The notes under the pieces are model-generated. The model saw only the letters and a program-made list of their open reading frames with translations. It was not told the DNA's origin and did no database searches. From the NCBI GenBank assembly GCA_020852035.1, contig JADZBR010000116.1, positions 1-10,824 of the forward strand: 10,824 bases of DNA. Direction: 5' to 3'. The stretch is from Caulobacteraceae bacterium. GTDB taxonomy: Bacteria; Pseudomonadota; Alphaproteobacteria; Caulobacterales; Caulobacteraceae. Both the position numbers and the translations under genes were made by a program. This document shows, piece after piece, positions 1-6,280 of this stretch; the first letter of the stretch is position 1; each line of letters begins with the position of its first letter.

Positions 1-485
1 TCACGCCGGTCCTCGACATCCTCCGCCGAGTGGCCGGCTTTCGGTTCGGGCGAGGCGGAGGCGCGGCCATAACCCAGCCGTTCGATATCCTCGTCGGAAA
101 GCCCTCTGGACTGGAAGTTGGTGAAGTCGTCCTCGGCGCCTTCCACCTCGTCCGCGTCCGCCACCAGATCGAGCCCCTGGATGGAGTCCGCGCCGGGATC
201 GTCGTCGTCGAACTCACCCTCCTCGATCTCCGCGGAGAGCACCCGCATCTCCACCCGGTTCTCGTCCTCCTCAAGGTCCTCGTCGCCGAGGTCGTCGGGA
301 TCGTAGTCGCCGGCGTCCAGCGCCTCATCGTCCTCGGCGTCGCCCAGTCGGCGGGTGACGTCCAGCACGTCGTCGAACTCCTCGAAGGTGCGCCGCTCGT
401 CGCCTTCGGTGACGTTGTCCTCGTCATAGGCTTCGGCGCGGTCCTGGGCGTCGAACTCGATGTCGTTTTCGCCGGGGCGGGGCAT
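1..485 (-). CDS. Highly acidic hypothetical protein, N-terminal part (cut by window edge)
   Basis: I do not recognise this gene. The minus strand is open from an ATG at 485 to the window edge, giving 161 full codons with no stop. About 38% of the residues are Asp or Glu (61 of 161), in runs such as EDDE, DLEEDE and EFDDDD. Only the last ~35 residues are less acidic (SRGLSDEDIERLGYG at about 126-140). I see no signal peptide, membrane segment or cysteine. A GGGAG lies 7 bases before the ATG, which supports this start. The gene begins 49 bases after the flmG-like stop on the same strand, so it may be co-transcribed with it. Such composition suggests a soluble, perhaps disordered protein that could bind basic partners or metal ions, but that is inference. 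The missing C-terminus may hold the identifying domain. The antisense reading at 30-524 is treated as its shadow. Confidence 0.75.
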   Translation of the reverse strand, partial: MPRPGENDIEFDAQDRAEAYDEDNVTEGDERRTFEEFDDVLDVTRRLGDAEDDEALDAGDYDPDDLGDEDLEEDENRVEMRVLSAEIEEGEFDDDDPGADSIQGLDLVADADEVEGAEDDFTNFQSRGLSDEDIERLGYGRASASPEPKAGHSAEDVEDRR

Positions 486-518
486 GAGGGTCTCCCGAGG
501 CGCCGGGGCGGCGACCTT

Positions 519-540
519 GCCTGACTAACCCCCGTCAGGC
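519..540 (-). terminator. Hairpin overlapping the flmG-like stop codon
   Basis: GCCTGAC (519-525) and GTCAGGC (534-540) form a perfect 7-bp stem with an 8-base loop. The stop codon of the flmG-like gene (535-537) lies inside one arm. No T-run follows on the minus strand, so intrinsic termination is uncertain. It could instead modulate readthrough into, or mRNA stability of, the downstream acidic gene. Confidence 0.3.
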
Positions 541-2331
541 CGCTTGCGTTCCGGTCACCAGATCGGCCAGCGCCGCGGCCATCTCGCCCATCGCCGCCGT
601 CCAGTCGCCGAACGCCGGCGGCAGGAAGATGCGCACCTGCGAATACCAGGGATGGCGCAGGGTCCCCAGCAGCGGCCAGGCTCCCGGCGTGGCGATCATC
701 CACACCGGCGCGCCGCAGGCGGCGGCGATGTTGCTGGTGGCGTTGGCCGGCCCGACGGTGATGTCGAGGGCGCAGCTCAAGGCGGCGATGTCGTCCAGGT
801 CCTGCTTCAGGTCGATGCCCGGCGGCGTCCAGACCTCCACGCCCCAGACCTCGCGCGCATGGGCGATCTCGGCCGCGCAGTCGCCATATTGCATGTTGAC
901 GAACACCGCCCCCGGCGTGCGCAGCGCCTCCGCCCAGGCGCCGAAGGGGGCGAAGTAGCGGTTGCGGGCCGAGTTTATCAGCAGGCTGGCCCACAGCAGG
1001 CCGATCTTCGGCCCGGCGGGGAGTTCGCGGGCCAGGACCCCGCGCCAGTAGGCGATGCGCTCGGGATCGGCCTTCAGGAAGCCCTGCGGGCGCTCCGGAT
1101 AGGCTTCGATCCCGACGCGGAACCTTCGCAGCGGCGAGGCGAGCGGGCTCCAGAGATCGACGGCCGGCCAGTCGCGCACGAAGGGTGCGGCGCGCAGGAT
1201 CCGTCCATGCCGGCGGGTGGTGACGTGGGCGCCGACCGCCACCTCCGGAAAACTGCGGGCGAACAGCGGCACGAGGCGTTTTTCGACCGCCAGCGTGACC
1301 TGCCCATCCCCGACCGCCTCGATGATGTCCGGGAGCATGCCGGCGAACATCACCTCGTCGCCCAGCCCCTGCTCGCCGATCAGCAGCAGGCGCTTGCCGG
1401 CCAGGTCGTCTCCGGGCGCCCAGCGCGGCCGGTCGGTGAGAAAGCTGGGCGGGTCGGTGTAGTGCGGGTCGAAGCGAGCCTCATAGGCTTCCCAGCCCTG
1501 CGTCAGATCGCCGCTGGCCAGCAGCATGGTGGCGCGGGCGAAGCGCATCATCGCCAGGTCGTCCGGCGTCTCGGCGCCGGCGATGGCGGCCTCGCAGTCC
1601 TCCACCGCGGCCGGGGCGTCGCCCAGCGCCAGGCGGGCGGTGGCGCGGTTGTAGCGGGCCTTGGCGTGGCGGGGGTTCAGGCGCAGCGCCTCGTCGAGGA
1701 ACACCGTCGCCGAAGCCATCTCGCCGCTGTCAGCCAGGACCGTGCCGAGGGTGTTCCAGAGGGAGGCTTCGCCGGGCGCCTCGGCGATGGCCGGCTTGAG
1801 GAATTCGACGGCGTCGTCGTAGCGCATCTGGTCGCGCAGCACGCAGGCCAGGTTGTTGATCGCATCGATCATGCCCGGCTTCTGGGAGAGGTAGTGGACG
1901 AACAGCGCCTCGGCCTGCGGCAACATCTTAAGGCGATAGGCCATCCGCCCGAGATTGTTGACGATATCGGGATTGGCGGGGTCGAGCTGGAAGGCCTTTT
2001 CGTAGGCCTCTAGCGCCGCCGGCAGCGCGCCCTGCTTGTCGCGGGCGATGGCCAGCATGTGCCAGCCATAGCTGCTGCCCGCATCCAGCTTCACCGCCGC
2101 GCCGGCCGCCCGCTCGGCCTGCGGCCAGTCCTCCTGTTTCAGCGCCGCCACCGCCTCGCGCAGGCGCGGCAGGGCCGCCCGCAGGCCAGGCCGCCGGTCG
2201 AGCCCCAGGAGCAGGCGCGCGACGGTGTCGCCGGCCGCGGAATCCCCTGCCGCCATCGCCTGCAGGCGCAGCGGCGCGGCGGCCGCGCCCGCGACGGGCG
2301 CCGGCGGCGAATCCTTGGGCTGGAGCTTCAT
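535..2331 (-). CDS. flmG: FlmG-like flagellin glycosyltransferase (TPR + GT domain)
   Basis: A 598-residue soluble protein. The first ~50 residues are Ala/Pro-rich. Tandem TPR helices span about 54-280, with NNLGRMAYRLKMLPQAEALF and similar repeats. A C-terminal glycosyltransferase-like domain covers about 310-590: GEQGLGDEVMFA (319-330) resembles the first loop of GT9-type enzymes, and DLDDIAALSCALDITVGPANATSNIAAACGAPVW is split around 511-544, as in their donor-site region. There is no signal peptide or membrane segment. In Caulobacter crescentus a protein of this architecture next to flbT, FlmG (I believe also called FlbA in older work), O-glycosylates flagellins with pseudaminic acid, using the TPR part to bind flagellin. 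The assignment here rests on the matching architecture and the divergent flbT neighbour. The ATG at 2331 has no clear Shine-Dalgarno sequence, so a short or leaderless 5' end, or the internal Met26, is possible. Confidence 0.87.
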   Translation of the reverse strand: MKLQPKDSPPAPVAGAAAAPLRLQAMAAGDSAAGDTVARLLLGLDRRPGLRAALPRLREAVAALKQEDWPQAERAAGAAVKLDAGSSYGWHMLAIARDKQGALPAALEAYEKAFQLDPANPDIVNNLGRMAYRLKMLPQAEALFVHYLSQKPGMIDAINNLACVLRDQMRYDDAVEFLKPAIAEAPGEASLWNTLGTVLADSGEMASATVFLDEALRLNPRHAKARYNRATARLALGDAPAAVEDCEAAIAGAETPDDLAMMRFARATMLLASGDLTQGWEAYEARFDPHYTDPPSFLTDRPRWAPGDDLAGKRLLLIGEQGLGDEVMFAGMLPDIIEAVGDGQVTLAVEKRLVPLFARSFPEVAVGAHVTTRRHGRILRAAPFVRDWPAVDLWSPLASPLRRFRVGIEAYPERPQGFLKADPERIAYWRGVLARELPAGPKIGLLWASLLINSARNRYFAPFGAWAEALRTPGAVFVNMQYGDCAAEIAHAREVWGVEVWTPPGIDLKQDLDDIAALSCALDITVGPANATSNIAAACGAPVWMIATPGAWPLLGTLRHPWYSQVRIFLPPAFGDWTAAMGEMAAALADLVTGTQAA

Positions 2332-2355
2332 CGGGCGAGCTTTTGAAGGTTATGC

Positions 2356-2370
2356 TTAACGCGGCGATAA
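2356..2370. promoter_or_regulatory. CtrA-like box (TTAA-N7-ATAA)
   Basis: TTAACGCGGCGATAA matches the CtrA consensus TTAA-N7-TTAA at 7 of 8 defined positions. It lies in the divergent flmG-flbT intergenic region, 24 bases upstream of the flmG ATG and ~165 upstream of flbT. CtrA controls many flagellar genes in Caulobacterales. The match is short, so it stays a candidate site. Confidence 0.4.
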
Positions 2371-2385
2371 CGCGCCGCTGGACGG

Positions 2386-2390
2386 GACTC
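2386..2390. promoter_or_regulatory. GANTC (CcrM methylation) site in flmG-flbT promoter region
   Basis: GACTC is a GANTC site, the CcrM methylation target in Caulobacterales, and it is the only one I see between the two divergent start codons. It lies 15 bases from the CtrA-like box. GcrA-dependent promoters carry such sites near their -10 or -35 elements. A five-base motif also occurs by chance, so a function is inferred only from position. Confidence 0.35.
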
Positions 2391-2534
2391 GCCCCCCGCA
2401 ATACCCAATTAACCACGTCGCTTTAGCGTCCGTTCAGTCGCCGACTGGATGCTGATGCTTGAACAACAGCCAGGCGTTGCGACGCGCCGCACGTTCCCGG
2501 AGGGGGTCCGGGGCTCATCGGAGGGTCGCGCAGA

Positions 2535-2960
2535 ATGCCGCTCAAGCTGTCGCTCAAGCCGGGGGAGAAGTTCGTGCTCAACGGGGCTGTGGTCCAGAAC
2601 GGCGATCGCCGCGCCACGCTCGTGCTGCAGAACAAGGCTTCCGTGCTGCGGGAGAAGGACATCCTGCAGGAGGACGAGGTCACCTCGCCCGCCCGGCGGA
2701 TCTACTTCCCGATGATGATGATGTACCTGGACGAGGCCAACGCCCACAAGTTCTACGATGAATTCGCCAACCGGCTTGGGGAATTCATGGGCGCCGTGCG
2801 TAATCCAGACGTGCTGGTCGATTGCGTGGCCATTTCCAAACACGCCATGAACCGCGAGTTCTACAAGGCGCTCATGCTGTGCCGGAAGCTGGTCGAGTAC
2901 GAAGACGAGAGGTTGGGGAATGTCGCTTCAGGCCTATCAGGCGGCGGCGCAGCGGGCTGA
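2535..2960 (+). CDS. flbT: FlbT, flagellin mRNA regulator
   Basis: A 141-residue protein with the full FlbT pattern: MPLKLSLKPGEKFVLNGAVV at the N-terminus, then LQNKASVLREKDIL (31-44), ARRIYFPMMMMYLD (53-66) and a helical C-terminal half ending in KALMLCRKLVEYEDE. FlbT binds the 5' untranslated region of flagellin mRNA and reduces its translation and stability until the hook-basal body is complete, coupling filament synthesis to assembly in alphaproteobacteria. The length is normal for the family. GGAGGG at 2520-2525, 9 bases before the ATG, fixes the start. The last 41 bases overlap flaF in another frame, so the two are expected to be translationally coupled. The C-terminal Gly/Ala-rich tail (SGLSGGGAAG) lies in the overlap and is probably flexible. 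Confidence 0.96.
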   Translation: MPLKLSLKPGEKFVLNGAVVQNGDRRATLVLQNKASVLREKDILQEDEVTSPARRIYFPMMMMYLDEANAHKFYDEFANRLGEFMGAVRNPDVLVDCVAISKHAMNREFYKALMLCRKLVEYEDERLGNVASGLSGGGAAG

Positions 2961-3282
2961 ACACCCGCGCGAGCTGGAATACCGCCTGTTCGGACAGGTG
3001 ACGCGGGCGCTGATGAGCGCCTCGCAGGCTGACGAGATGGATTTCGCCGTGCGCATCGATGCGCTCGACTGGAACCGCCGCCTGTGGTCGACGCTGGCGC
3101 GCGACGTCTCCGAGCCCGGCAATGGCCTGCCCAAGCCGCTGAAGGCGCAGATCATCTCGCTCAGCCTCTGGGTCTCGCGCCACTCCAGCGCGGTGATGCG
3201 CCGCCAGGAGGACTTCGAGCCGCTGATCGACATCAACAAGATGATGATGCAGGGCCTGGCCCCGCCGGCGCAGGCCGCCTGA
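2920..3282 (+). CDS. flaF: FlaF, flagellin synthesis/secretion factor
   Basis: A 120-residue, mostly helical cytoplasmic protein of the FlaF family. It opens with MSLQAYQAAAQRAEHPRELE and carries the conserved central stretch DALDWNRRLWSTLARDV (47-63) and LISLSLWVSRH-like helix (79-87, IISLSLWVSRH). FlaF is required for flagellin production and export in Caulobacter and acts in opposition to, or together with, FlbT. The start at 2920 lies inside flbT, preceded by GAGAGG and GGGGA. Full family length and no disruption suggest it works. In C. crescentus flagellin genes lie close by, but here flaF is followed by a hairpin and a convergent, unrelated pair. Confidence 0.95.
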   Translation: MSLQAYQAAAQRAEHPRELEYRLFGQVTRALMSASQADEMDFAVRIDALDWNRRLWSTLARDVSEPGNGLPKPLKAQIISLSLWVSRHSSAVMRRQEDFEPLIDINKMMMQGLAPPAQAA

Positions 3283-3287
3283 TTTTC

Positions 3288-3310
3288 TCCCTCCCCCTCG
3301 TGGGGAGGGA
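3288..3310. terminator. G/C-rich hairpin between convergent genes
   Basis: TCCCTCCCC (3288-3296) and GGGGAGGGA (3302-3310) form a perfect 9-bp stem with a five-base loop. It sits in the 30-base gap between the flaF stop and the stop of the convergent 124-residue gene, so it could terminate both. Neither side has a run of T. It resembles the repeat at 8941-9065 and is probably a minimal copy of the same intergenic family. Confidence 0.5.
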
Positions 3311-3312
3311 AA

Positions 3313-3687
3313 CTAAGCCGCCGGCTGCACCTCAACGACCTTGTAGGTCAGCGGACGGCCGTCCTCGTCGCTGATGGTCACGTATTCCCCGACCGCGAAC
3401 TTGTGCTGACCCAGGCGATGCACCGGCTCGTCGTCGGCGCTGTCGTCCTCGTCGTAGTCGAAAAACCAGCGACTGCCCTTGCGGGCCAGGACGCCGTCCG
3501 CCGGATCCTCGTCGGGCGCGAAGCGGCGGACCACGCACTGGGCCTTGGCCTTGCCGTAGGCGCTTTCGTCAATCAGCCCATCGGCGGTGAGCGGCGCGGT
3601 CAGGGCGTAGCCGCGATGGTCGTCGCCACCGGCGAATTCGGTGCCGGGATTGCGCGCAAGGCGCATGACGATGCGGGACAAAGTCAT
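3313..3687 (-). CDS. Conserved hypothetical protein, 124 residues
   Basis: A small cytoplasmic protein that I recognise only as a conserved hypothetical of alphaproteobacteria. The conserved core reads LARNPGTEFAGGDDHRGY (10-27), CVVRRFAPDEDP (51-62), WFFDYDEDDSADDEPVHRLG (74-93) and VGEYVTISDEDGRPLTYKV (99-117). The pattern suggests a compact beta-rich fold with an acidic loop. There is no signal peptide or membrane segment. The ATG at 3687 is 20 bases after the universal stress protein stop, so the two genes form an operon. GGA lies 9 bases upstream of the start. The same frame stays open to 4518, but that longer reading is antisense-like shadow sequence over the stress-protein gene and is not included. 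No biochemical role can be given; co-transcription hints at a stress-related function. Confidence 0.88.
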   Translation of the reverse strand: MTLSRIVMRLARNPGTEFAGGDDHRGYALTAPLTADGLIDESAYGKAKAQCVVRRFAPDEDPADGVLARKGSRWFFDYDEDDSADDEPVHRLGQHKFAVGEYVTISDEDGRPLTYKVVEVQPAA

Positions 3688-3707
3688 TCTTATCGTTCCA
3701 GAAAAGC

Positions 3708-4523
3708 CTAGTGTGACAGGAACAGCGAGGGGCCGTCTTCGGCGCCTAGCAAGGTGCGCGTCGTGCCGCCGAAGATGAACTCCTGCAGCCGCGGGTGACC
3801 GAAGGCGCCCGCCACCAGGATATTCGCGCCCAGGCTCCGACAGGCGCCGAGCAGCAAGCCGGCGGCGTCGCCGCCACCCTCCAGCACCTGCACCTCGGCC
3901 TTCACCTCGCGCGCCGCCAGGAAGTCGGCCAGACGCCGCGCGTCGAACTTGCGCGAGGTCGCCTGCGGGGCGGAAAGCACCACCACCCGGGAGGATTTCT
4001 GCAGCAGCGGCAGGGCCGTGCGGGCCGCGCGGCTGGCCTCCTTGCCGCCGTCCCAGGCGACCGCGACCACGCCGCCCACCTGCAGGCCCGCGCGGGCGAC
4101 CACGGTCGGGCGCTGCTCGTCGGCGACGATCTGCTGGAAGGACTCGGCCAACGGACCGCGCCCGCGCGCGGCGTCCGAACCGAAGACGAGGACGTCGGAG
4201 AGCCGGCCTTCCACGGACAGCCCGGCCCAGACCGGGGTTTCCAGGCTGACGAACGCGGTCTTCGCGTAGCCCGCCTCGGCGACCGTCTTGCGCGCGGCGG
4301 CCTCGCCGGCGGCGGTGGCTTCGCGCAGCGATTCGAGCGCCGTGGTCTGAACGCCGCCCAGGAACCCCTCGCCCATCCAGGGCATCACGTCGGCGATATC
4401 GGCCGGAGTGTAGACGGCCGCGACCTCGGCGTTGAACGGCCCGGCGATCGCGGCGGCGGCCGCCAACGCCTGGGCGTCCCCTTGCGCGCCCGCCAGGGGA
4501 ACCATGATCCGGGCCCAACTCAT
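3708..4523 (-). CDS. Tandem-domain universal stress protein
   Basis: A 271-residue cytoplasmic protein with two UspA-type domains. The first (about 1-145) starts with ARIMVPLAGAQGDAQAL and has LVFGSDAARGRGPLAE at 112-127. The second (about 148-271) has VAVAWDGGKEASRAARTALPLL and ends with the family signature LVAGAFGHPRLQEFIFGG (236-253), which contains G-x2-G and the later Gly-Gly-Thr of the ATP-binding loop. The first domain lacks that loop, so nucleotide binding probably falls to the second. Proteins of this type help bacteria survive stress such as low oxygen or stationary phase, but the direct activity is usually unknown. GAGGAAGGA just before the ATG supports the start. It is the first gene of a two-gene operon and is divergent from the HD gene; a weak FNR/FixK-like site lies 64 bases upstream. 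Confidence 0.93.
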   Translation of the reverse strand: MSWARIMVPLAGAQGDAQALAAAAAIAGPFNAEVAAVYTPADIADVMPWMGEGFLGGVQTTALESLREATAAGEAAARKTVAEAGYAKTAFVSLETPVWAGLSVEGRLSDVLVFGSDAARGRGPLAESFQQIVADEQRPTVVARAGLQVGGVVAVAWDGGKEASRAARTALPLLQKSSRVVVLSAPQATSRKFDARRLADFLAAREVKAEVQVLEGGGDAAGLLLGACRSLGANILVAGAFGHPRLQEFIFGGTTRTLLGAEDGPSLFLSH

Positions 4524-4587
4524 CCTCGATCCTTCCTCAAACCTTGCGTCTTTCGGCCGACCCTACGCCTTTCGGCGGCGCGGGGCG

Positions 4588-4601
4588 TTGATCTGTGCCA
4601 A
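4588..4601. promoter_or_regulatory. Weak FNR/FixK-like site upstream of universal stress gene
   Basis: TTGATCTGTGCCAA resembles the Crp/Fnr-family palindrome TTGA-N6-TCAA, with one change (CCAA for TCAA) in the second half. It is centred about 71 bases before the stress-protein ATG. A class II site would place transcription about 30 bases upstream of the start codon. FixK/FNR control of Usp genes is common in alphaproteobacteria, but one imperfect site is weak evidence. Confidence 0.25.
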
Positions 4602-4633
4602 ATGAGGGTCTCACAGGAACACAGCTTCACCTT

Positions 4634-4639
4634 GGAGGG
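4634..4639 (+). promoter_or_regulatory. Ribosome binding site deciding the GTG start of the HD gene
   Basis: GGAGGG lies 10 bases before the GTG at 4650. The only upstream in-frame ATG near the gene (4602) has no such site, and it would add 16 residues of poor family character. Confidence 0.6.
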
Positions 4640-4649
4640 AAACGCATCC

Positions 4650-5297
4650 GTGGCGAAAGGGCTGCGTGCTTCGAAAAAGACTCCCCGCGCCTGGCAGCGG
4701 ATGCTGTCGGGCCGACGGCTCGACCTGCTCGATCCCTCGCCGATGGACATCGAGATCGAGGACATCGCCCACGGCCTGGCGCGTGTCGCCCGCTGGAACG
4801 GCCAGACGGTGGGCGAGCACGCCTTCTCGGTAGCCCAGCACTCGGTGGTGGTGGAGGACATCATGGCCCACATCGAGCCGTCGCTGGAGCCGCGCTGGCG
4901 GCTGGCGGGCCTGCTGCACGACGCCTCGGAATATGTGATCGGCGACATGATCTCGCCGTTCAAGGCCGCGCTGGGGTTCGACTACAGGCAGTTCGAGGAG
5001 CGGCTGGAGGGCGCGATCCACCTGCGCTTTGGCCTGCCGGCCAAGGTCCCCGTGGCCGTCAAGAAGCTGATCAAGGCCGCCGACCGGGCCAGCGCCTGGT
5101 TCGAGGCCACCCAGCTGGCGGGCTTCACCGGGGCCGAGGCCGACGGTTTCTTTGGCCGGCCGCCGCCGGGCTATCACCTGCACATCGAGCCGCAGGCGCC
5201 TTTCCCGGCGCAGGAGCGGTATGTGGCGCGCTTCCATGTGCTCTCCGAAGCCGCCGGCTATGAGGCCGCGCCGAGGGCGGCGTTCGAGACCGAATGA
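4650..5297 (+). CDS. YfbR-like HD-domain 5'-nucleotidase
   Basis: A 215-residue cytoplasmic HD-superfamily phosphohydrolase. With the GTG start, metal ligands are H57 (in GEHAFSVAQHS), the H90-D91 pair in LLHDASE and D145 in KAADRAS. The R48-W49 pair just before the first His corresponds to the Arg-Trp that gives E. coli YfbR its 5'-deoxynucleotidase specificity, which favours a nucleoside-5'-monophosphate substrate over cyclic nucleotides or (p)ppGpp. E94 may assist catalysis. A longer ATG start at 4602 exists, but GGAGGG before the GTG and the conserved opening TPRAWQRMLSGRRLDLLDP favour 4650. The stop overlaps the next start by ATGA, so it is coupled to the NadQ-like gene. It is divergent from the stress-protein operon. 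The exact substrate (dNMP, AMP, IMP or NMN) cannot be told from sequence. Confidence 0.87.
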   Translation: MAKGLRASKKTPRAWQRMLSGRRLDLLDPSPMDIEIEDIAHGLARVARWNGQTVGEHAFSVAQHSVVVEDIMAHIEPSLEPRWRLAGLLHDASEYVIGDMISPFKAALGFDYRQFEERLEGAIHLRFGLPAKVPVAVKKLIKAADRASAWFEATQLAGFTGAEADGFFGRPPPGYHLHIEPQAPFPAQERYVARFHVLSEAAGYEAAPRAAFETE

Positions 5298-6253
5298 GCG
5301 CCGACGTGGTCATCGGCCTTTCGGCCGTGGTGGTGGCGATCCGCGAGGGCGAGGCGGTGGCGTTGACCGTCACCCATCCGGGCCAGCCCCCCGCCCTGCC
5401 CTTCGGCCCCTTCGACCCGGCCGCGGACCGCACCTTCGAGTTGGCCCTGCGCGCCTTCGTGACCGCCCAGACGCGGTTCGACCTCGGCTATGTCGAGCAG
5501 CTCTACACCTTCGGCGACCAGGGCCGTGACGCGCCGCTCGCCGACCTTGGCGCGGGCGCGACGCGGGTGATCTCGGTGGGCTACCTGGCCCTGACCCCGG
5601 CCGCGGTCGACACTCACGCGCCGGACTCCAGCTGGTCGTCGTGGTCGCGGTTCTTCCCCTGGGAGGACTGGCGCGCCGGCCGCCCCACCTGCCTTGATGT
5701 GCTGGAGACCGCGCTGGGCCGCTGGGCGCGCGCGGGGGCGCCGGCGCAGGGCCCGGCCCGCCGCGCCCGCTGTCGCCAGCTGTTCGCGCTCGACGGCGCT
5801 CGCTGGAACGAGGAACGGGTGCTGGACCGCTATGAGCTGCTCTACGAGGCCGGGCTGGCGCCCGAGGCGGCGCGCGACCGCGGCGAGGCCGCGCCGGACG
5901 ATCCGGCCCTGACGGCGGCGCTGGGCCAGCCGATGCTCTCCGACCACCGGCGCATCCTGGCCACCGCGCTCGGCCGCCTGCGGGGCAAGCTGAAATACCG
6001 CCCGGTGGTGTTCGAGCTGACGCCCGAGGCGTTCACCCTCTCGGCCCTGCAACGCACGGTGGAGGCGATCGCCGGCGTGCCGCTGCATACGCAGAACTTC
6101 CGCCGGGCGCTCGAGCGCACCGACCTGGTCGAGGGCCTGGGGCGGCTGGAGACCGAGACCGGCGGGCGACCCGCCGAACTCTTCCGCTTCCGCCGCGAGG
6201 TGCTGGCGGAGCGGCCGGCGCCAGGGCTGTCGCTGCCGCTCTTGCGGGAGTGA
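5294..6253 (+). CDS. nadQ: NadQ/NrtR-type NAD regulator (degenerate Nudix + winged helix)
   Basis: A 319-residue protein with two parts. Residues ~5-105 form a Nudix-like domain with the family hallmark YVEQLYTFGDQGRD (66-79) and RVISVGYLAL (91-100). Residues ~230-302 match the C-terminal winged helix of NrtR-type regulators: LRGKLKYRPVVFELTPEAFT, then LQRTVEAIAGVPLHTQNFRR and a GRPAELFRF ending. The Nudix box position (R53-A58) reads RAFVTA instead of REUXEE, so all three catalytic glutamates are missing and hydrolysis is unlikely. This fits the COG4111/NadQ regulators of alphaproteobacteria, which sense a nucleotide and repress NAD biosynthesis genes such as nadABC. It starts within the stop of the HD nucleotidase gene (ATGA), implying coupled translation. 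The region ~105-215, between the domains, is long and Ala/Arg/Asp-rich. No nad gene is in the window, so the target is unknown. Confidence 0.78.
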   Translation: MSADVVIGLSAVVVAIREGEAVALTVTHPGQPPALPFGPFDPAADRTFELALRAFVTAQTRFDLGYVEQLYTFGDQGRDAPLADLGAGATRVISVGYLALTPAAVDTHAPDSSWSSWSRFFPWEDWRAGRPTCLDVLETALGRWARAGAPAQGPARRARCRQLFALDGARWNEERVLDRYELLYEAGLAPEAARDRGEAAPDDPALTAALGQPMLSDHRRILATALGRLRGKLKYRPVVFELTPEAFTLSALQRTVEAIAGVPLHTQNFRRALERTDLVEGLGRLETETGGRPAELFRFRREVLAERPAPGLSLPLLRE

Positions 6254-6280
6254 GCTCGCTGGCGCTCGGCTGACCTTCGA

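Noticed and set aside
544..2013. Long open frame antisense to the flmG-like gene (489 codons)
   Set aside because: High GC makes antisense frames stay open. The translation is Arg/Gly/His-rich low-complexity sequence with no family pattern, and the opposite strand encodes a clear TPR-glycosyltransferase.
2401..2534. Sigma-54 (-24/-12) promoter before flbT or flmG
   Set aside because: GG and GC pairs occur but none with the required 10-base gap and TGGCAC/TTGC context on either strand.
3313..4518. One 401-codon minus-strand reading joining the small conserved protein to the stress-protein region
   Set aside because: Only the part from 3687 has the conserved family pattern. The upstream part is Arg/Gly-rich out-of-frame sequence over the universal stress protein gene.
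4586..4602. Minus-strand TGGCAC as a sigma-54 -24 element for the stress operon
   Set aside because: The following GC lies 11 rather than 10 bases from GG and lacks TTGC.
3795..4649. N-terminal extension of the HD gene in the same frame
   Set aside because: It runs antisense across the stress-protein gene with no family pattern. A ribosome site and conserved opening place the start at 4650, and the ATG at 4602 has no site.
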